DNA from: Spirogloea muscicola
Lineage: Eukaryota > Streptophyta > Zygnematophyceae > Spirogloeales > Spirogloeaceae
DNA length: 24,983 nt
NCBI GenBank assembly: GCA_009602725.1
Contig: WELB01000119.1
Coordinates: 216,409-241,391 of the forward strand
Direction: 5' to 3'
Shown here: in pieces, positions 11,726 through 23,406 of the stretch
How the letters are laid out: each line of letters opens with the position of its first letter
How positions within the stretch are numbered: position 1 is the stretch's first letter
Made by a program: the position numbers and the translations under genes
Notes under the pieces: model-generated
The model's database searches: none
Seen by the model: the letters and a program-made list of their open reading frames with translations, nothing else
Told to the model about the DNA's origin: nothing

Positions 11726-14700
11726 ATGGCCCGCTCCGTGCACTGGCGGCTCTTCCAGCGGCGCTGCGCCGTGGCCCTGCGCACCGGCCTGGCCGCGCTC
11801 CTGGCCGGCGTCCTCGTCTCGCTGGGCAGCCTCAGCGCCTGGATGGTCGTCCCCTTCTTCTCCGCCGTACTGGCCATCCTCATCACCGGTGCGACGTCCA
11901 CTTCCTCTGGCTCGACTTTGGCCAGGGCTTGAGCCTTCTTCTGCTTCTGGCGTCGCTCTCGAGGGCGGGCGACAGACGGGCAACGGCTCCCACGGCTGTG
12001 TCAAAACGACGTTGAATGACGACTCGCAGTATTACTGCAAAGGGGTGGTGCTGTCTCGGAGGTGCTTGTTGGGACGCTGCTCTTGGGTCCCTGCCAAGAT
12101 CAGCCATCCATCATCTAAAGTCCCACTTCTTAAGAGCTTGACAGCAACCTCGGCTGTTCGATTCACGGTTGTCACTCAGTGACTGCTTCTGTGGCAGATG
12201 AGACTCTTGGGAAGGCACTGAAGAACGCTGTCCTGCTCACCTGGGGCTGCTTGGGAGCTGCGGTGAGCACTCCCTCGCTGCTGCTAAAGACACTGGCTCT
12301 GTTTGAGATCCTCATCAAGTACCTCGAGATGGCACCAAAGATTGGAATGAGAAAGACCTCTTGGAGTCCAGCACATTCTGTCCTCCCAATTCAATGAGTG
12401 TTGCCTGTCTTGACACCTTCTATGTTGCTTTGCGCTTGTGTGAGATTCCAGTTTATGACAATCACAGTGCGTCTGCACGCTTTACTGTTGCCGGTAACAA
12501 TGTTGCAATATCTTGTGCTCATATATGTGCCAGTTGACGGCGCTGCTGGCACGTCGAATTCTTGGGCCATCTCGGGGCGCAATGCTTAGTACTCTGGCTG
12601 CAACCAGCTTCTTGTTCTCCTAGTACGCTCTCTTGCCTTGCCGCCAACTTGGATAGATATGCACCATGGCACATCGTGGCTTGCTCACATCAGGCTCGGC
12701 ACTTACATGCCGATACACTTAACTTGCTAAACCTTAGTACTTTGAAGTGGTTTATTAAGCTCCTGCTGCCACTCTTGGGAGCTATGGCTCATCAGCCCCC
12801 CTCTGCACTGCCAGCCCGGACGTGGACGTGCTGGTAAAGAAGATTGCTCTGGCATTTGGAGCCATCACATATGTCATGTTCGCCTCTGTCCAGTCCACCC
12901 CACTGCTCTTTCCCCTTCGTCTGGTGGGTGCCTTTGCTTATCTGCTATCGCAACAGTGGTCCGAGCTTGGCGCACTAATTCAAGCTTACATCTATGAGCG
13001 ACTAGAAATTTAGACTGATGATACTCAGTCAAGCTCTGCTACACTTTGCTCATAAATCAGGGTTACGTCACTCTTGTTGTTTCTAGACTTGTGTGCCTTC
13101 CTTGGTTCTTATATTGGGCCCCCCAGAAGCTTGCCGGTGAGGCTCAGCAGTGAGTGCAATGGGTCCAAACATTGTTTCTCTGTGAAGCTCACCAAAAGTC
13201 TGTCCATAGAATAAAATGTGTTGCTGTGGCTGCAGTGTGCAACTGGTCTGGCTGGTGCAGCATGCGCAATCGTAGCGATGCTCCTGCCTATTCCACAGCT
13301 AGCATATGTGGAGGTCAGCACTCTTTACACGTCCTTAAGCAAAACAGCTCAGCCGATTCCTCCTTTCTACTGATCAGATCAGATTGCTTCTACTGCACTT
13401 GCTACCTCTATCTAAGTGTCTACTCCTCTCAGCGATGCTGATCAGATTGCTGTCTACTCTCTTGATATCTCCAATCTTGTGCATCTTTTCCTTCTGTAAG
13501 TCCACTGCAAGTCTATGACAATCAATTGAACAATGAGAACACTGTTGACTATATGGGATCTGCATGTTCATTTGAAAGTCTCAAAGTAAGGTCAACTCAC
13601 AATACCTCCTGCAATTTGCGAGCAACTTTGCAGGTAAAGAAGCGCTTGTTGTTTGCAGCCCAATGTGAATCTGCCCTCCTCAAAACTCTATTGGTAAACT
13701 GAAATCGTATGGAAACCCTCTGCTCTTGGAAGACTGCCCTGATCTTAATCACCTTCCTCTATCACCATCCAGCCCTGACTACAAAGAGCATTCATCTGGC
13801 TAATTTCATTTCCAAGTGTGCAGCCTTGGTAGGTCAATTGGCACAAAAGTGAGACATGCATAAAGAAGCAATGTACACTTGTAATTTTCTCTAATCACAT
13901 GTACCCAAGATTCAATCTTCCAGGATGCCTTTGGGGCCGATGATGCTCGGGCGCTTGCCTTCATTGAGATGCACGTCAAAATCCTAAGCAAAACTGCATC
14001 CTCAAATCTTGTCAGCTTGAAGGTACTTTGTAAGTGCAGCTTCTAGGCATCAAGCAAGTGCGCTCTGAGCTGCACAACATGCGAAAGGCCTCATGCAGCA
14101 AAATCAAATTTTGGAGCATCTGATGCATCTGATAGCTTTAGGTGGTGCCATTGAATTATGGGCGCTGCAGCATATATGTGTTGCTTACTAAGGTCTTTGC
14201 ATCGGCCAAGAACATGTAGGAGCGCGATTTGGACCTGAGCTGGGAGCTTTGGTTGTATCAGAAACCCCTTCAGTCATTCCGGCGTCTTATGAAGGTGTCA
14301 ACCCCTCTTCTCACCTTCATCATTTTCGTCTCCTGCCCCTTGCCTTGTCTCATTGTCCTTGATTGAGCACATGGGTTTTGCCAACCAGTCCAGCTAAGAT
14401 AGCCATTGAGCGCACCCTGCCATGCAAAGATCTGCCTCTAAGAAGGTACAGTGGAGATGATGCTGATGCTGATCAAGAAGCGCATGCAAAGCTCTCTTTG
14501 TGGAGTTGCCCACCTGACATTACTTCCACTTTGCCACGCTTTCCTCCTTCCTTGCAGTTGCTTGATGCTCTGATGATGCATTCAGCTGGTATGGAGCTGG
14601 CTCTAGCTAAAGGAGAGATTCTGCACAGTCCTCGGGCATTGCGGTGCCTCTTGCGGGAACCTCTAAGTGACCTCTCCAAGTTTGGAGCGCTTGCTCTGGC

Positions 14701-17700
14701 AGCTGCCATCAATGATTTTTGGAAACCCCACTGTAGGTGCTATCATCCCTGTCAAGTCCAACTTTTGCAGTCTCGTAGGTGTCGGCCGTTGTATCGAAAA
14801 CGGAGCAGCAATAGCCTTCTTATTATAGGAGTCTCACTTTGAGCAAGTTCATCTTGGCAAATTGCAAGCTGTAATTTTGCACAAATGCTTCTTGCCCACC
14901 TGATGAGCTAGCATGCCTATGAAGCAGCTGCTATTCATTGTTGTGCTTGGCTCTTCTTGATCCACTTGCACTTCCCGCCGCAGCCAGGGTGAGGGCAATC
15001 GAGGTAGTGAGGCTAGGAAACGAGCTACTGCAACAGTTTAATCACGCACTCAGGCGGGCCAGGGAAGTAGCTTACTATCATCTACCAGCTGACAAGGAGG
15101 ACAGTCCCGTTCAAAAGCCAGCTGCAAAGGGTAGCGACCAATGTGAGGAGGAGACCGCGCCCACAAACACACCCAGGTTTGGTGTCCAACTTCAGCTCAT
15201 TCACTTGTCAGAGGCAAAAGGGGCGTGTCTGAACCATGAAGTTGCAATTGTGTGCAGCCCTCTTGCTGCGTCTGAAATCTATGCAGCAGGCAAGAAGCTG
15301 GGCCTGATTGCTAACGACATCATCAATGTGTCTGCTAACAGCAATCCTCACCGTGGCTTCTCAGTCTGGTAGATTCACAATTTTTCATCTTCAATGCAAA
15401 GCACTTTGTGATGGAAATCCTGCATTTCCTGGAAGAGACAGCTCTACCAGGAGAGCCTTCTGGTGAAATACGCTATGTCAGCCTGTCAGCAACAGCAGTG
15501 TAGTTTGTAACATGAAGGCTATTGCACAACTGTCTTCCACCACCTTCTTGAAAAGGGCGCTGTATTGTACTTGAGGACGTTGGCTTACTGTTGACTATGT
15601 ACAGTACATTGATGCTAGAGTCTTGGCTAAGATCTGGGCTTTTCCACTGCATGCCAGGCAAGCGGAGAGAACTTCACGTGGTCGACTCGATGTACGACCT
15701 GCAAAACTCTGAGGTTCCAGTTACTGTCAGGCCTGAGGTGGAGGAGCCCTCAACTCTAGGGTCATCCAGTCATAATTCAGCTGGAGCAGCAGAGACTCAC
15801 TACTGCGAAGGGAGCAGGTGGCACCAGACAAGGAGAAAACCACAACAACCATGGCGGACATGGTGGCAGGCGCGCAAGTGGCCGCAAAAGATGACCTTCA
15901 AGCTCAATACGAGACGACTTAAGGTTGGCAACTTTCACTTGTTCCCAGCCTGTATGTCCACTCATGGTTGCCCATCGTGAGAAAGTTGTCTTCAGCAGCA
16001 TAATAATGTTGTAGGAGGATCTCTTGTGCAGCATACACATATTTGAGACTGAGATTGTTGAGCAAATTCGGACAACTGGTTGTCGGTGTGCTATGATGAT
16101 ACTACAGCCTCCAGCAACACAAAGCAGGATACGCTCCATATATCTTGACGAGTAAGTGTTGTATTGAGATTCTTTCATGGGTTGCTGTGCAGTCCTCTGC
16201 AAAGATTGCGGTGTCCATGGTCATCTCAGCTATCTTGGGGGACCTCATTACCAAGCCTGGCTTCTGGGCTCCTGTGACTGTTGCGTAAGCATGTTGCAAT
16301 TACATATTCACAAAAATACCCTCAAGTAGCCTCAGGTGCAGGCAGTCGTTCTTTGTATACGTCTGCAGAAGAGCAATACACCAGATTGACCTTTATTCAG
16401 CTTGCAGGCAGGCATTCATGAGCAGTCGGTCTCCAGTAAGTAAAGTATGTCCTGCTGAGGTTGTGCTTGCTGCACTCAGCTCTGATGACGACCCTGCAGG
16501 TTCGTCATAGGGGGACACCAGGGAGGTTCTTTTCAAGTGTCACTGCTGCGTCTCCAAGTAAAGCTCATCTTGCCTTCTTCACCACTGGGCCTCACCTTCC
16601 TTCGAGTAATTATCAAATATTGAAATCTTTGAGGTCTGAAAAGCCAACTAACATTGTATGCAAACCTCATCAGTTGTCAATTACTGGCAGATGATTATAG
16701 ACGGCAATCTAATCGCACTGAGTTCTCTGCTTCGAGCCCTACAGGGGACAGTAGCTGGAGCTGTTTATGGCTATCTTGCGATCCTGCTTACGCACACTAG
16801 TCAGTGGTTGATCCTTGCGGCCCTTGTTCCATGGGTGGTGCTCTCTTCCTACATACGGTACAGGTAAGAATATCTTGCCCATGCGGCTTATCCATCCCTC
16901 CCCTCTTTGTCTTTCAGCCATGCCTATTAGCCGAAGCTTCACATGTGACAGATGGGGCTCTTTGTCACTGGGCATTGCAAGGCAATGAATGTTGCTAGAG
17001 AATGTCATTGCATTTGTGCTTCTCTTCACTGATGGACAATTTGAACAATGTGGTGGATTGTTGTGCAGTAAGGCTGTCGGCTATGCTGGTATTGTTTCAG
17101 CTTTCACAGCTGCCATTATCATGCTCGGATATAGAACAGCTGCACTGAACGTCCACGACTATGCTCTCAATCGCATTTCTGAAGTATCAGCCAATCTTTT
17201 GCATGCACCATGAGATCTACTACAAGTAGTACGCCTGCTTAGCCTTGTAGCAAATGCCTGATCGTTCATTTGTCCTGCAAGGGCCGCCAGAGGCGTTTCT
17301 GTCATTAGCATGGAGTGCAACATTATACTTTGCTGAGTGAATGTATGAGATTGGCTTCATCTTGGCTTCTGTGCTTATCAATTAGATGCTGTTCTGAAGG
17401 CTATGTACACCTTACATCATTCTTTGTCTTGGCAGACATGCACAGGAATCACGTGCTTCATTGTGATAGAGGCTCTGCTATGGCCCCACCGAGCAGTCAA
17501 GCTGGTCAGGCAGGAACTGGTGTCTTGTCTATCAAATGCGAGGCGTTGCTTTTCAGCAATTGTTGCCTCCTACATGGGCCAAAACTGTTCCAGGTTTGTT
17601 GACTTTGTCGGACCTGGTCAAGGTGGTGCTTGAGGTGATCTGGTCTTCTGCAGTTGTTTATTGAGTGGAGGATGCACCGCTGCTTCCTTTGCAGAATGGT

Positions 17701-19985
17701 CGTGTTGTCGTCCATAGCCTTGCACACAGTGTTTAATCCTTTCCTTGTAAAGCTGTGCAGCTGCCACAGTAGGTCCATCGAGATGGTGGCAGAAGTGGAG
17801 GAGGAAGTGAGCAAGAGCATTCTGCTTCAGGTTAGATGAATGTGCTCTACAATCTGCACTGACCTCTTTAAATGGAACTCCTCCTTAGTGAACACCTACT
17901 CAGGGCATCTTTGTGGGCTGCAGACCATCTTGACGGAAGAAGCAGCCGCTGAGCCAGATCTCTGGCATGCACCTTTTGCAGCGCAGGTGATTTTTGCCCC
18001 CTATGTCATATCCTTCCAAGTAGGTATATGCTCATGCTCAGAGATGTGTAATTTGAAAGGTTGTAATTTGTTGCCCTGTCATCCAGATCTACAGCCAGCT
18101 CGTCAGCAGCGAAGGTCGCATCTTACGCATGCTTGTGAGTGATACTTCTAACCAACTCTCAGCTTCATCATCAGCCGTTTACTTGTTAGAAGCAGATGGC
18201 CAGACGGTTCTCCTGCAAGAGGCCTCAGACTGCTTCCCTTTTGCAGTTTTTCATGGACTGTTGCTTGAGGGCAACTTGCAGCTGGTCTGCGGACGGTCAC
18301 TTTGAGAAACTCGTATACCCTCTCAGGTATAAGATATTGATATGAAGTTCGACTTGCTGATGCAAACCCCTGCTAATCTGTGCTGCTATGAAAAGTTCCT
18401 GGTCTAACCACGTCTCTCAGGTCATTCAAGTTTGGCGGATGTGAGCATACTCTTACCACTGCCTGTGCAGGTCTTCACTGCTGACATTAGAGGCCGAAGT
18501 ACTCCAGGTTCTGGACCGCCTGCTCCAGGCACTGGAGCCCAGCCTCACCCCCTTTGGGTCACCCTCATTGCCGCATACACTGGCAGCAGGCCAGCAGCCA
18601 TGTCCGCCAGGAATTGAGACTAGTAGTGATGCAGCATGCCAGTTGCAAGATGGTAGGCTGCAACATGACCTCGGTGGCCACTCTCCTCCAGCATCAGAAA
18701 GGAATCCTGGGGCTGCAGGCTCCAGGTCATACAGGGGAGCAAGCTCCCGCGGCAGAGTCAAGAGAAGGGAGGTGACTGTTAGTGTCGCAGCAGATGCTCA
18801 CCCGCTCCTCCTCCTAGGGCAGCAGAAGGCCTCCCGTCCACTAGAAGCTGAATCGGGTCATGACGCTGCAGTGGATGCCCTCCAGGCCTTTGAGCTCAGG
18901 TTTGTGAGCAGCAGCACTTCTCTTGTTCTTTGCTTTGCTTGCATGACTTGCTGTCTTTTTATTCATTATGTTCTGGCAAAGTCTGCATCCTTGTGGCGTG
19001 AAGTCGCGGAGCCTGCATTTAGAAAGAAAACTTTGAGTCACCTTACCTACAGAGATTGAGCAGACTGATGAGTCTTGTGGGACCATTGAGGTTGCTCAAA
19101 TCTATTATATAACCCATTGCTTGACCTCCATGTAGATTTATGCTTTTTGCAGGTACAATGAGGTCATTGGTGGTCTGATTGCAGCAAAGAGGGAGGATCC
19201 AGCTGCTCAGATTGTCAACAATTCTGTTATGCTCTCCTTCAACGCCCTGGTTTTCAGGTTGCCCTGGCCGCAGTCTTCGACTCCTCTAATTAAGTCATTG
19301 AAGTCTACAATTGGATCCTGGCAAGTTGCGGCAGATAATTTCACAGTATCTCTCACAAGAACGTGTGGGCATACGTCGCAGCATGCGCACGCTGATTAAG
19401 GAGACAGTGGATTTGGAATATGGCATCTGTGAGCTACTCCAGGTACGGAGTATCGCAACATTGCACCTTACTTATAGTCAACTTGGCGTCAATTGGGTTG
19501 CTTGTCAGCCTTTTTCATTTCCTACTTTACATCCTCAGCCAACAATAATGTTCTTCAGCTATTATACAGGTACAGGTTGAGCAAGTTTGTCGGCATGGTT
19601 GGGCCAGTCAAATTCACGTGGCCCGTTGACAATGCAGGTGGAGAGGCCTGTGAATCTGGACGAATTGTCTGCTGCTTATACCGCAGAGACCTTGCTTCCA
19701 ACCTATGCACCCAGTGCTCAGCAAGAGGACAATTGATCCGTTACGTATGACTGATCTTCTGAGCATTTGACAGGCGCTCTTCATGTGGAATCCGATGCCA
19801 AAGTCATTCTGCAGCTTTGGCTTGGTTATTTGGCTTCCTTGTAAGAGAAACCACATCCCATGCCAGCCTCAAAGCCACCGCGCATCTGCCCTTGTGATCA
19901 TACTGCAAACACATAGTCTCCAGGGGTCTGCAGAATGACATATGACAATGTCTTGGGGAGCTCAATTTCCAGCCCACAACCCTAG
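11726..19985 (+). CDS. FUSC/ALMT-like multi-spanning membrane protein (aromatic-acid exporter type)
   Basis: Exons: 11726-11888, 12198-12262, 12534-12622, 12815-12923, 13236-13313, 13634-13693, 13787-13828, 13924-14022, 14220-14294, 14558-14732, 14984-15176, 15365-15462, 15658-15923, 16193-16284, 16500-16557, 16745-16863, 17069-17183, 17436-17593, 17770-17830, 17924-17986, 18087-18134, 18247-18326, 18471-18899, 19153-19257, 19304-19442, 19559-19637, 19774-19840, 19934-19985. Every junction is GT-AG and in phase, 3177 nt, 1058 aa. The least sure starts are exons 7 and 25 and the last exon. Module 1 (residues 1 to about 165) has hydrophobic segments in exons 1-5, ending LLPIPQLAYVE. A soluble stretch follows. 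Module 2 (about 505-650) has KIAVSMVISAILGDLITKPG, WAPVTVAFVIGGHQGG, GTVAGAVYGYLAIL and IIMLGYRTAALNVHDYALNR, then EALLWPHRAVKLVRQEL. This two-module plan is typical of fusaric-acid-resistance/AaeB/ALMT relatives. Substrate and membrane are unknown. Confidence 0.8.
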
Positions 19986-20800
19986 AGGTATAGTGCTCTT
20001 CTCATATTATCATAACTGCTGTATGTGTAGATTAAGCACAAGTTGAGAGCATCAACCTGGCACATTATCTGCTTGTTAGCCAAGCACTTATGAATCTCAA
20101 CCACAAGGAGGGCTACATAATCCACCATCATGTGCTTGATCTGGAGGAGCTGCCAGTCAAAATGCTGTCAGCTGGCTTGGTGAGCATTTGCTTATCAGCT
20201 AAATTGTGCTTCTTGGTGGTTGAGTGTATTGATACAGTACCCAGTCATATTGGGAGTTGTATGACAGAGTGAACTTTGCAAGGTTGACAGTCAGACTGTT
20301 TGTGTAAGGTGAGATTGCAAGAGCTCCAACTTAAGCAGGCCGGGATTGCTTTGATGATGCCAATGCCTTTTCTGGCTAGAACGACTTCAACCACTTTAAC
20401 TTTACGACCCTGTCATCGCTGCATCCTTTGTACTATATCTCAGAAGTACAGAACACAACAAGCCTGGCTCTTATGCCCAGCCACAGTGGATCCGTGCTCT
20501 TCCGACTTCTCTACCCTAGCAAGGTAACCAATACTGCCAGCTCACTGAAATTGCTCAAAGGATGATTGATGAGCATTTTTCAGCAAACTATACAAAGGCC
20601 AATCCAGACTGGTACTGGCCAGTCAATGTGTTCCAACGGATGACCTTGGCAACAAGCAGCACTGTCAAGGCTAACAATATCATGCCTCCGCTTGAGCGAA
20701 AGGGTATTGACAAACAACAATCTTGGCCATGCTTATTCTCACCAGCGAGATTACGTTGGCAGTTGTGACCAATCCCTAACAAGTTATACCATGTACCAGA
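19986..20800 (+). other. 3' region of the FUSC-like gene with unassigned exon-like ORFs
   Basis: The first part is probably 3' UTR of the upstream gene; a TGTAA lies at 20303-20307. Three exon-like pieces do not fit that gene: 20090-20179 (starts MNLNHKEGY, ends at a GTGAGC donor), 20380-20523 (NDFNHFNFTTLSSLHPLYYI..., ends at GTAACC) and 20541-20768 (LTEIAQRMIDEHFSANYTKA...). I do not recognise them. They could be a small unknown gene, decayed exons or chance ORFs. Confidence 0.35.
20303..20307 (+). terminator. Candidate polyadenylation signal (TGTAA) of the FUSC-like gene
   Basis: TGTAA is the usual green-algal polyadenylation motif. This one is the first in the plus orientation after the stop at 19985, giving a 3' UTR of about 330 nt. 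The pentamer is short and can occur by chance. Confidence 0.35.
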
Positions 20801-21600
20801 TTTTGATGCTTCGGACCTTGTCCATTCCCTTGGGCTGGCCTCTCACAGCCACCACTGCATCTTGGAAGCACAGTTTCTTTTCTGCGTGGCACAAGCGTTT
20901 CGGTAGTGACAAATCTTGGTGGTAATACAACACCATCTTGAAGTCAGAAATTTGGCGGCGATTGAACAATGTACTGGTTATTGCTCATGGATCGAATCAC
21001 ATCATGCGTTGCTTTGATTGTGAACGTGGTAGTCGTTTTGTTCCTTGACCTCCAGCCAGCAAATGCCGATCGCAGTACAATTTTGGGCTTGCCTTTCGGG
21101 CTGGCTGCTGACAGCCATTGCCCCCTTTGGGAGAGCCAGTTTCTTCCACAGCCATCGGCCTACTTTGGAAGACCTGCCTCTCATTCTTCTGTTGCTCGCC
21201 ACCCCGCGGAGCTGCTGCGAAGAAGCGCGGGCGGCCTGAAGCGGGCGGGGGGACGGTGCGCGCGGCAAAGGGGCGGAATCGGCTGGCGCGCCCACTGGCA
21301 GTTGGGGGCCAGCGCCGCTGCGCCGCGTGGCCGCCGGCCCGCCGCGTTGCCTTTCAGAGAATACGTGGCACTCCCAATGGGGGCAAGGGCTGTGAAAAGC
21401 CAGCCCGAAAAAGAATCGACAAAGATTCGAAGGGGCCAAATGATGGAGGGGCCTAAAAAGGCGCTAAGCAGCTACGAAGGGGCCTGAAGATGCTGTCAGA
21501 ACGGGGGAGGATGGACCACTAAGTAGTTACGAGTGAGGAGTTGCAAAGGACAGACCAGCTGCCGAAAAAGTATCCCCCTGACGAAAGAAGAGGAAGAAGT
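20801..21600. repeat. LINE-tail hairpin units and a decayed LINE end
   Basis: Hairpins lie at 20832-20850 and 21098-21116 (plus orientation) and 21387-21406 (reverse). The first is preceded by CGGACCTTGTCCATTC, also seen before the hairpin at 24085. The third belongs to a minus-strand LINE tail whose coding end survives at about 21515-21590 as degenerate sequence (CTCACTCGTAACTACTTAG). A GC-rich block at about 21190-21350 interrupts the series and matches nothing I know. No cellular gene is supported. Confidence 0.6.
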
Positions 21601-21805
21601 GGCTCTCCCAATGGGGGCAAGGGCTGTGAGAAGCCAGCCCGAAAAGAATTGACAAGGTTCGAAGGGGCCAAACTACGAGCTAAGCAGCGACTGCGGGGCC
21701 TGAAGAGGCTACGGCAGAACGGGGGAGGATGGACCGCTTAGTAGTTACGAGTGAGGAGCCTCACATCCGACAGACTAGCTGCCGGTAAACTATCCCCCTG
21801 ACGAA
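21372..21805 (-). repeat. Tandem pair of LINE 3' ends (about 230-bp units)
   Basis: Unit 1 (about 21372-21590) and unit 2 (about 21606-21805) each contain CCCAATGGGGGCAAGGGCTG, the reverse hairpin (21387-21406; 21621-21640), TTCGAAGGGGCC, GAACGGGGGAGGATGGACC, AGTAGTTACGAGTGAGGAG and TATCCCCCTGACGAAAG. The offset is 234 bp at one end and 220 at the other, so small indels separate them. Unit 2 is the intact end of the LINE at 21738; unit 1 is a diverged copy. Read on the minus strand, one LINE 3' end follows directly on another. Confidence 0.75.
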
Positions 21806-21847
21806 AGCCGGAGGCCGCAGCGAGAGCACGGCCAGCACGCAGATGCA

Positions 21848-22425
21848 AGGCGTGGGCCATGGACCGCTGGAGGGAGACGGACAAGCGCATACGATACACC
21901 TGAGCCCACGAGCCAGCGGCGTTGAAGTCAGCCGGCTCACCGCGCCTGCGGGACACAGCGCGCCGTGCAAGCCTGGCCAACAGGTCGAGCCAGTGGGATC
22001 CGAGAGCCCCATGCACGTCCACAGCCAGGGGGACGAACTCGTCGGCAGCCGGGTGGTCGGCGTGTTTGGCCGCCTTGCTGCGAGCGGCCTTTGCCGCAGC
22101 GTGGCCAGCCCGCGAGGCAGAAAGCCCCGGGTTGGAGCGGTCGACCACATCAGTGGTGACCACATCGGCAATGATGCGCCCGCCACCGCCCGTCGTGGAC
22201 GCCACCAGAACGCCACCAGGCGTGGGCCATGGATCGCTGAAGGGAGACAGACAACCGCATACGATATACCTGAGCCCACGAGCCAGCGGCGTTGAAGTCA
22301 GCCGGCTCACCGCGCCTGCGGGACACAGCGCGCCGCGCAAGCCTGGCCAGCAGGTCGAGCCACTGGGACCCGAGAGCCCCGTACAAGTCCACGGCCTGGG
22401 GTACGATCTTATCTGCAGCCGGGTG
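21848..22425 (-). repeat. Internal direct duplication in the LINE (two 208-bp copies, 370 bp apart)
   Basis: Segments 21848-22055 and 22218-22425 align without gaps, with about 19 differences in 208 bp (roughly 91 percent identity by hand count) and a 68-bp identical core (21898-21965). Both code HPAAD..VP.AVD..GALGS, WLDLLARLARRAV and FNAAGSWAQVYRM. Many differences are silent or conservative, so the two may derive from different active elements rather than from one recent duplication. The 370-bp offset is not a multiple of three and breaks the reading frame. Confidence 0.8.
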
Positions 22426-23193
22426 TGACGCGGCGCGTGTGGAGTCCGTCGGCCCTCTGGAGGATGGGCATGACCAAGAATTCTCCATGGCCACCGTGTA
22501 TCCGGCCTCCTGGAAGATGCCGAACATTGCATCTCGGAGGAGGTCGCGAGCACTGTACGTTCGCGTCCAGTGGCGCAGCGGAAGATAGGACAGGGCGGGG
22601 GGAGACCCAACAGGCGATGGGTGGTCGTACGGAAGAGTTCATCCGGCTTCCTGAGGGCGTCGTACAGGGGGAGCGCGCAGAGCCAGGCTGCCACGCCAGG
22701 GGACGCGGCCGACAGCAGTCGAGCATGGCCTTGCACGTCTGTAGGAGGGAGGAGCTGCAGCGTGGCCGTGAAGGACGCCTTGTCGACTGCCGCCATGTAC
22801 CGCGCCTGCGCCTGCGAGTCGGTGGAGTGGGCAAGGTGGGCAAAATTTTTTTAAAAAATGTGGGCAAACGGGACCACGCTCTCAGGGCAGGGTGCTCCGC
22901 AAGTAACTCGTCTTGAGCTGAGCGGAGCGCCACCTGAAAAGGCAACGAGCCGGTCGCCACCTCCGCCACGGCCTGCTGCAGCATGGGCCGCCCATCGTGG
23001 AGGAAGCGCTGTGCCACCGACGTGGCGACCTGAGCCCAACTGCCGAGGAACGCTGGCCTGCAGATGCGAGTGAGCGAGCGGCAGCTGAGGCCGCCATGGC
23101 CGGGGGCAGAGTGGCCTGGTGCGCCGCAGCGGGCGAGTCGAGGAAGCTCGGGTGACGGATGAGGGCCGCCACGCTCTCCATGACGCCCGCGTC

Positions 23194-23406
23194 GAACTTG
23201 GTGTAGAGAGAAGGGCTCGCCCATTGAGGATAGGGGCTGGAAAAAGCCAGCCCAGAAAAGAGAACAAAGGACGAGAAGGGGCCAGGGGAAGTACGAAGAA
23301 CAACAAGCACTAAAAGAAACGAAGCAGCTACGAAGCACTCAGTAACCCCTGCTAAGTAGCCTCAGGTCAGAGAGACTGGGTTGCTGGAAGCGGGAACTTG
23401 GTGTAG
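23194..23406 (-). mobile_element. 187-bp tail-only LINE insertion with 13-bp target-site duplication
   Basis: GAACTTGGTGTAG occurs at 23194-23206 and again at 23394-23406. Between them (23207-23393), read on the minus strand, are the last dozen or so codons of a LINE (SLSDLRLLSRGY, stop), about 60 bp of 3' UTR, the hairpin (23234-23253) and the 3' end TCAATGGGCGAGCCCTTCTC. The target is the RT-bearing LINE; its frame codes YTKF at both copies of the duplication, as expected if the element landed in an intact ORF. There is no poly(A) tail. This fixes the element's 3' terminus and shows severe 5' truncation. Confidence 0.88.

Noticed and set aside
11279-12004. Long ORFs on both strands across the GC-rich 5' end of the FUSC-like gene
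   Set aside because: GC-rich shadows. The plus frame has no ATG before 11726, and only the minus part below 11357 has homology (LINE end).
13512-13585. Extra exon of the FUSC-like gene ending at a good GTAAGG donor
   Set aside because: Its start does not fit the phase, the next intron would be 48 nt, and exon 5 joins 13634-13693 directly with family-like sequence.
14388-14446. Exon coding KIAIERTLPCKDLPLRR between exons 9 and 10
   Set aside because: The phase does not fit, whereas 14294 joins 14558 in frame.
14737-15372. Reading exon 11 of the FUSC-like gene to the stop at 15372
   Set aside because: A donor at 15176/15177 and an acceptor at 15364 restore the frame into QFFIFNAKHFVMEILHF, giving a family-like continuation.
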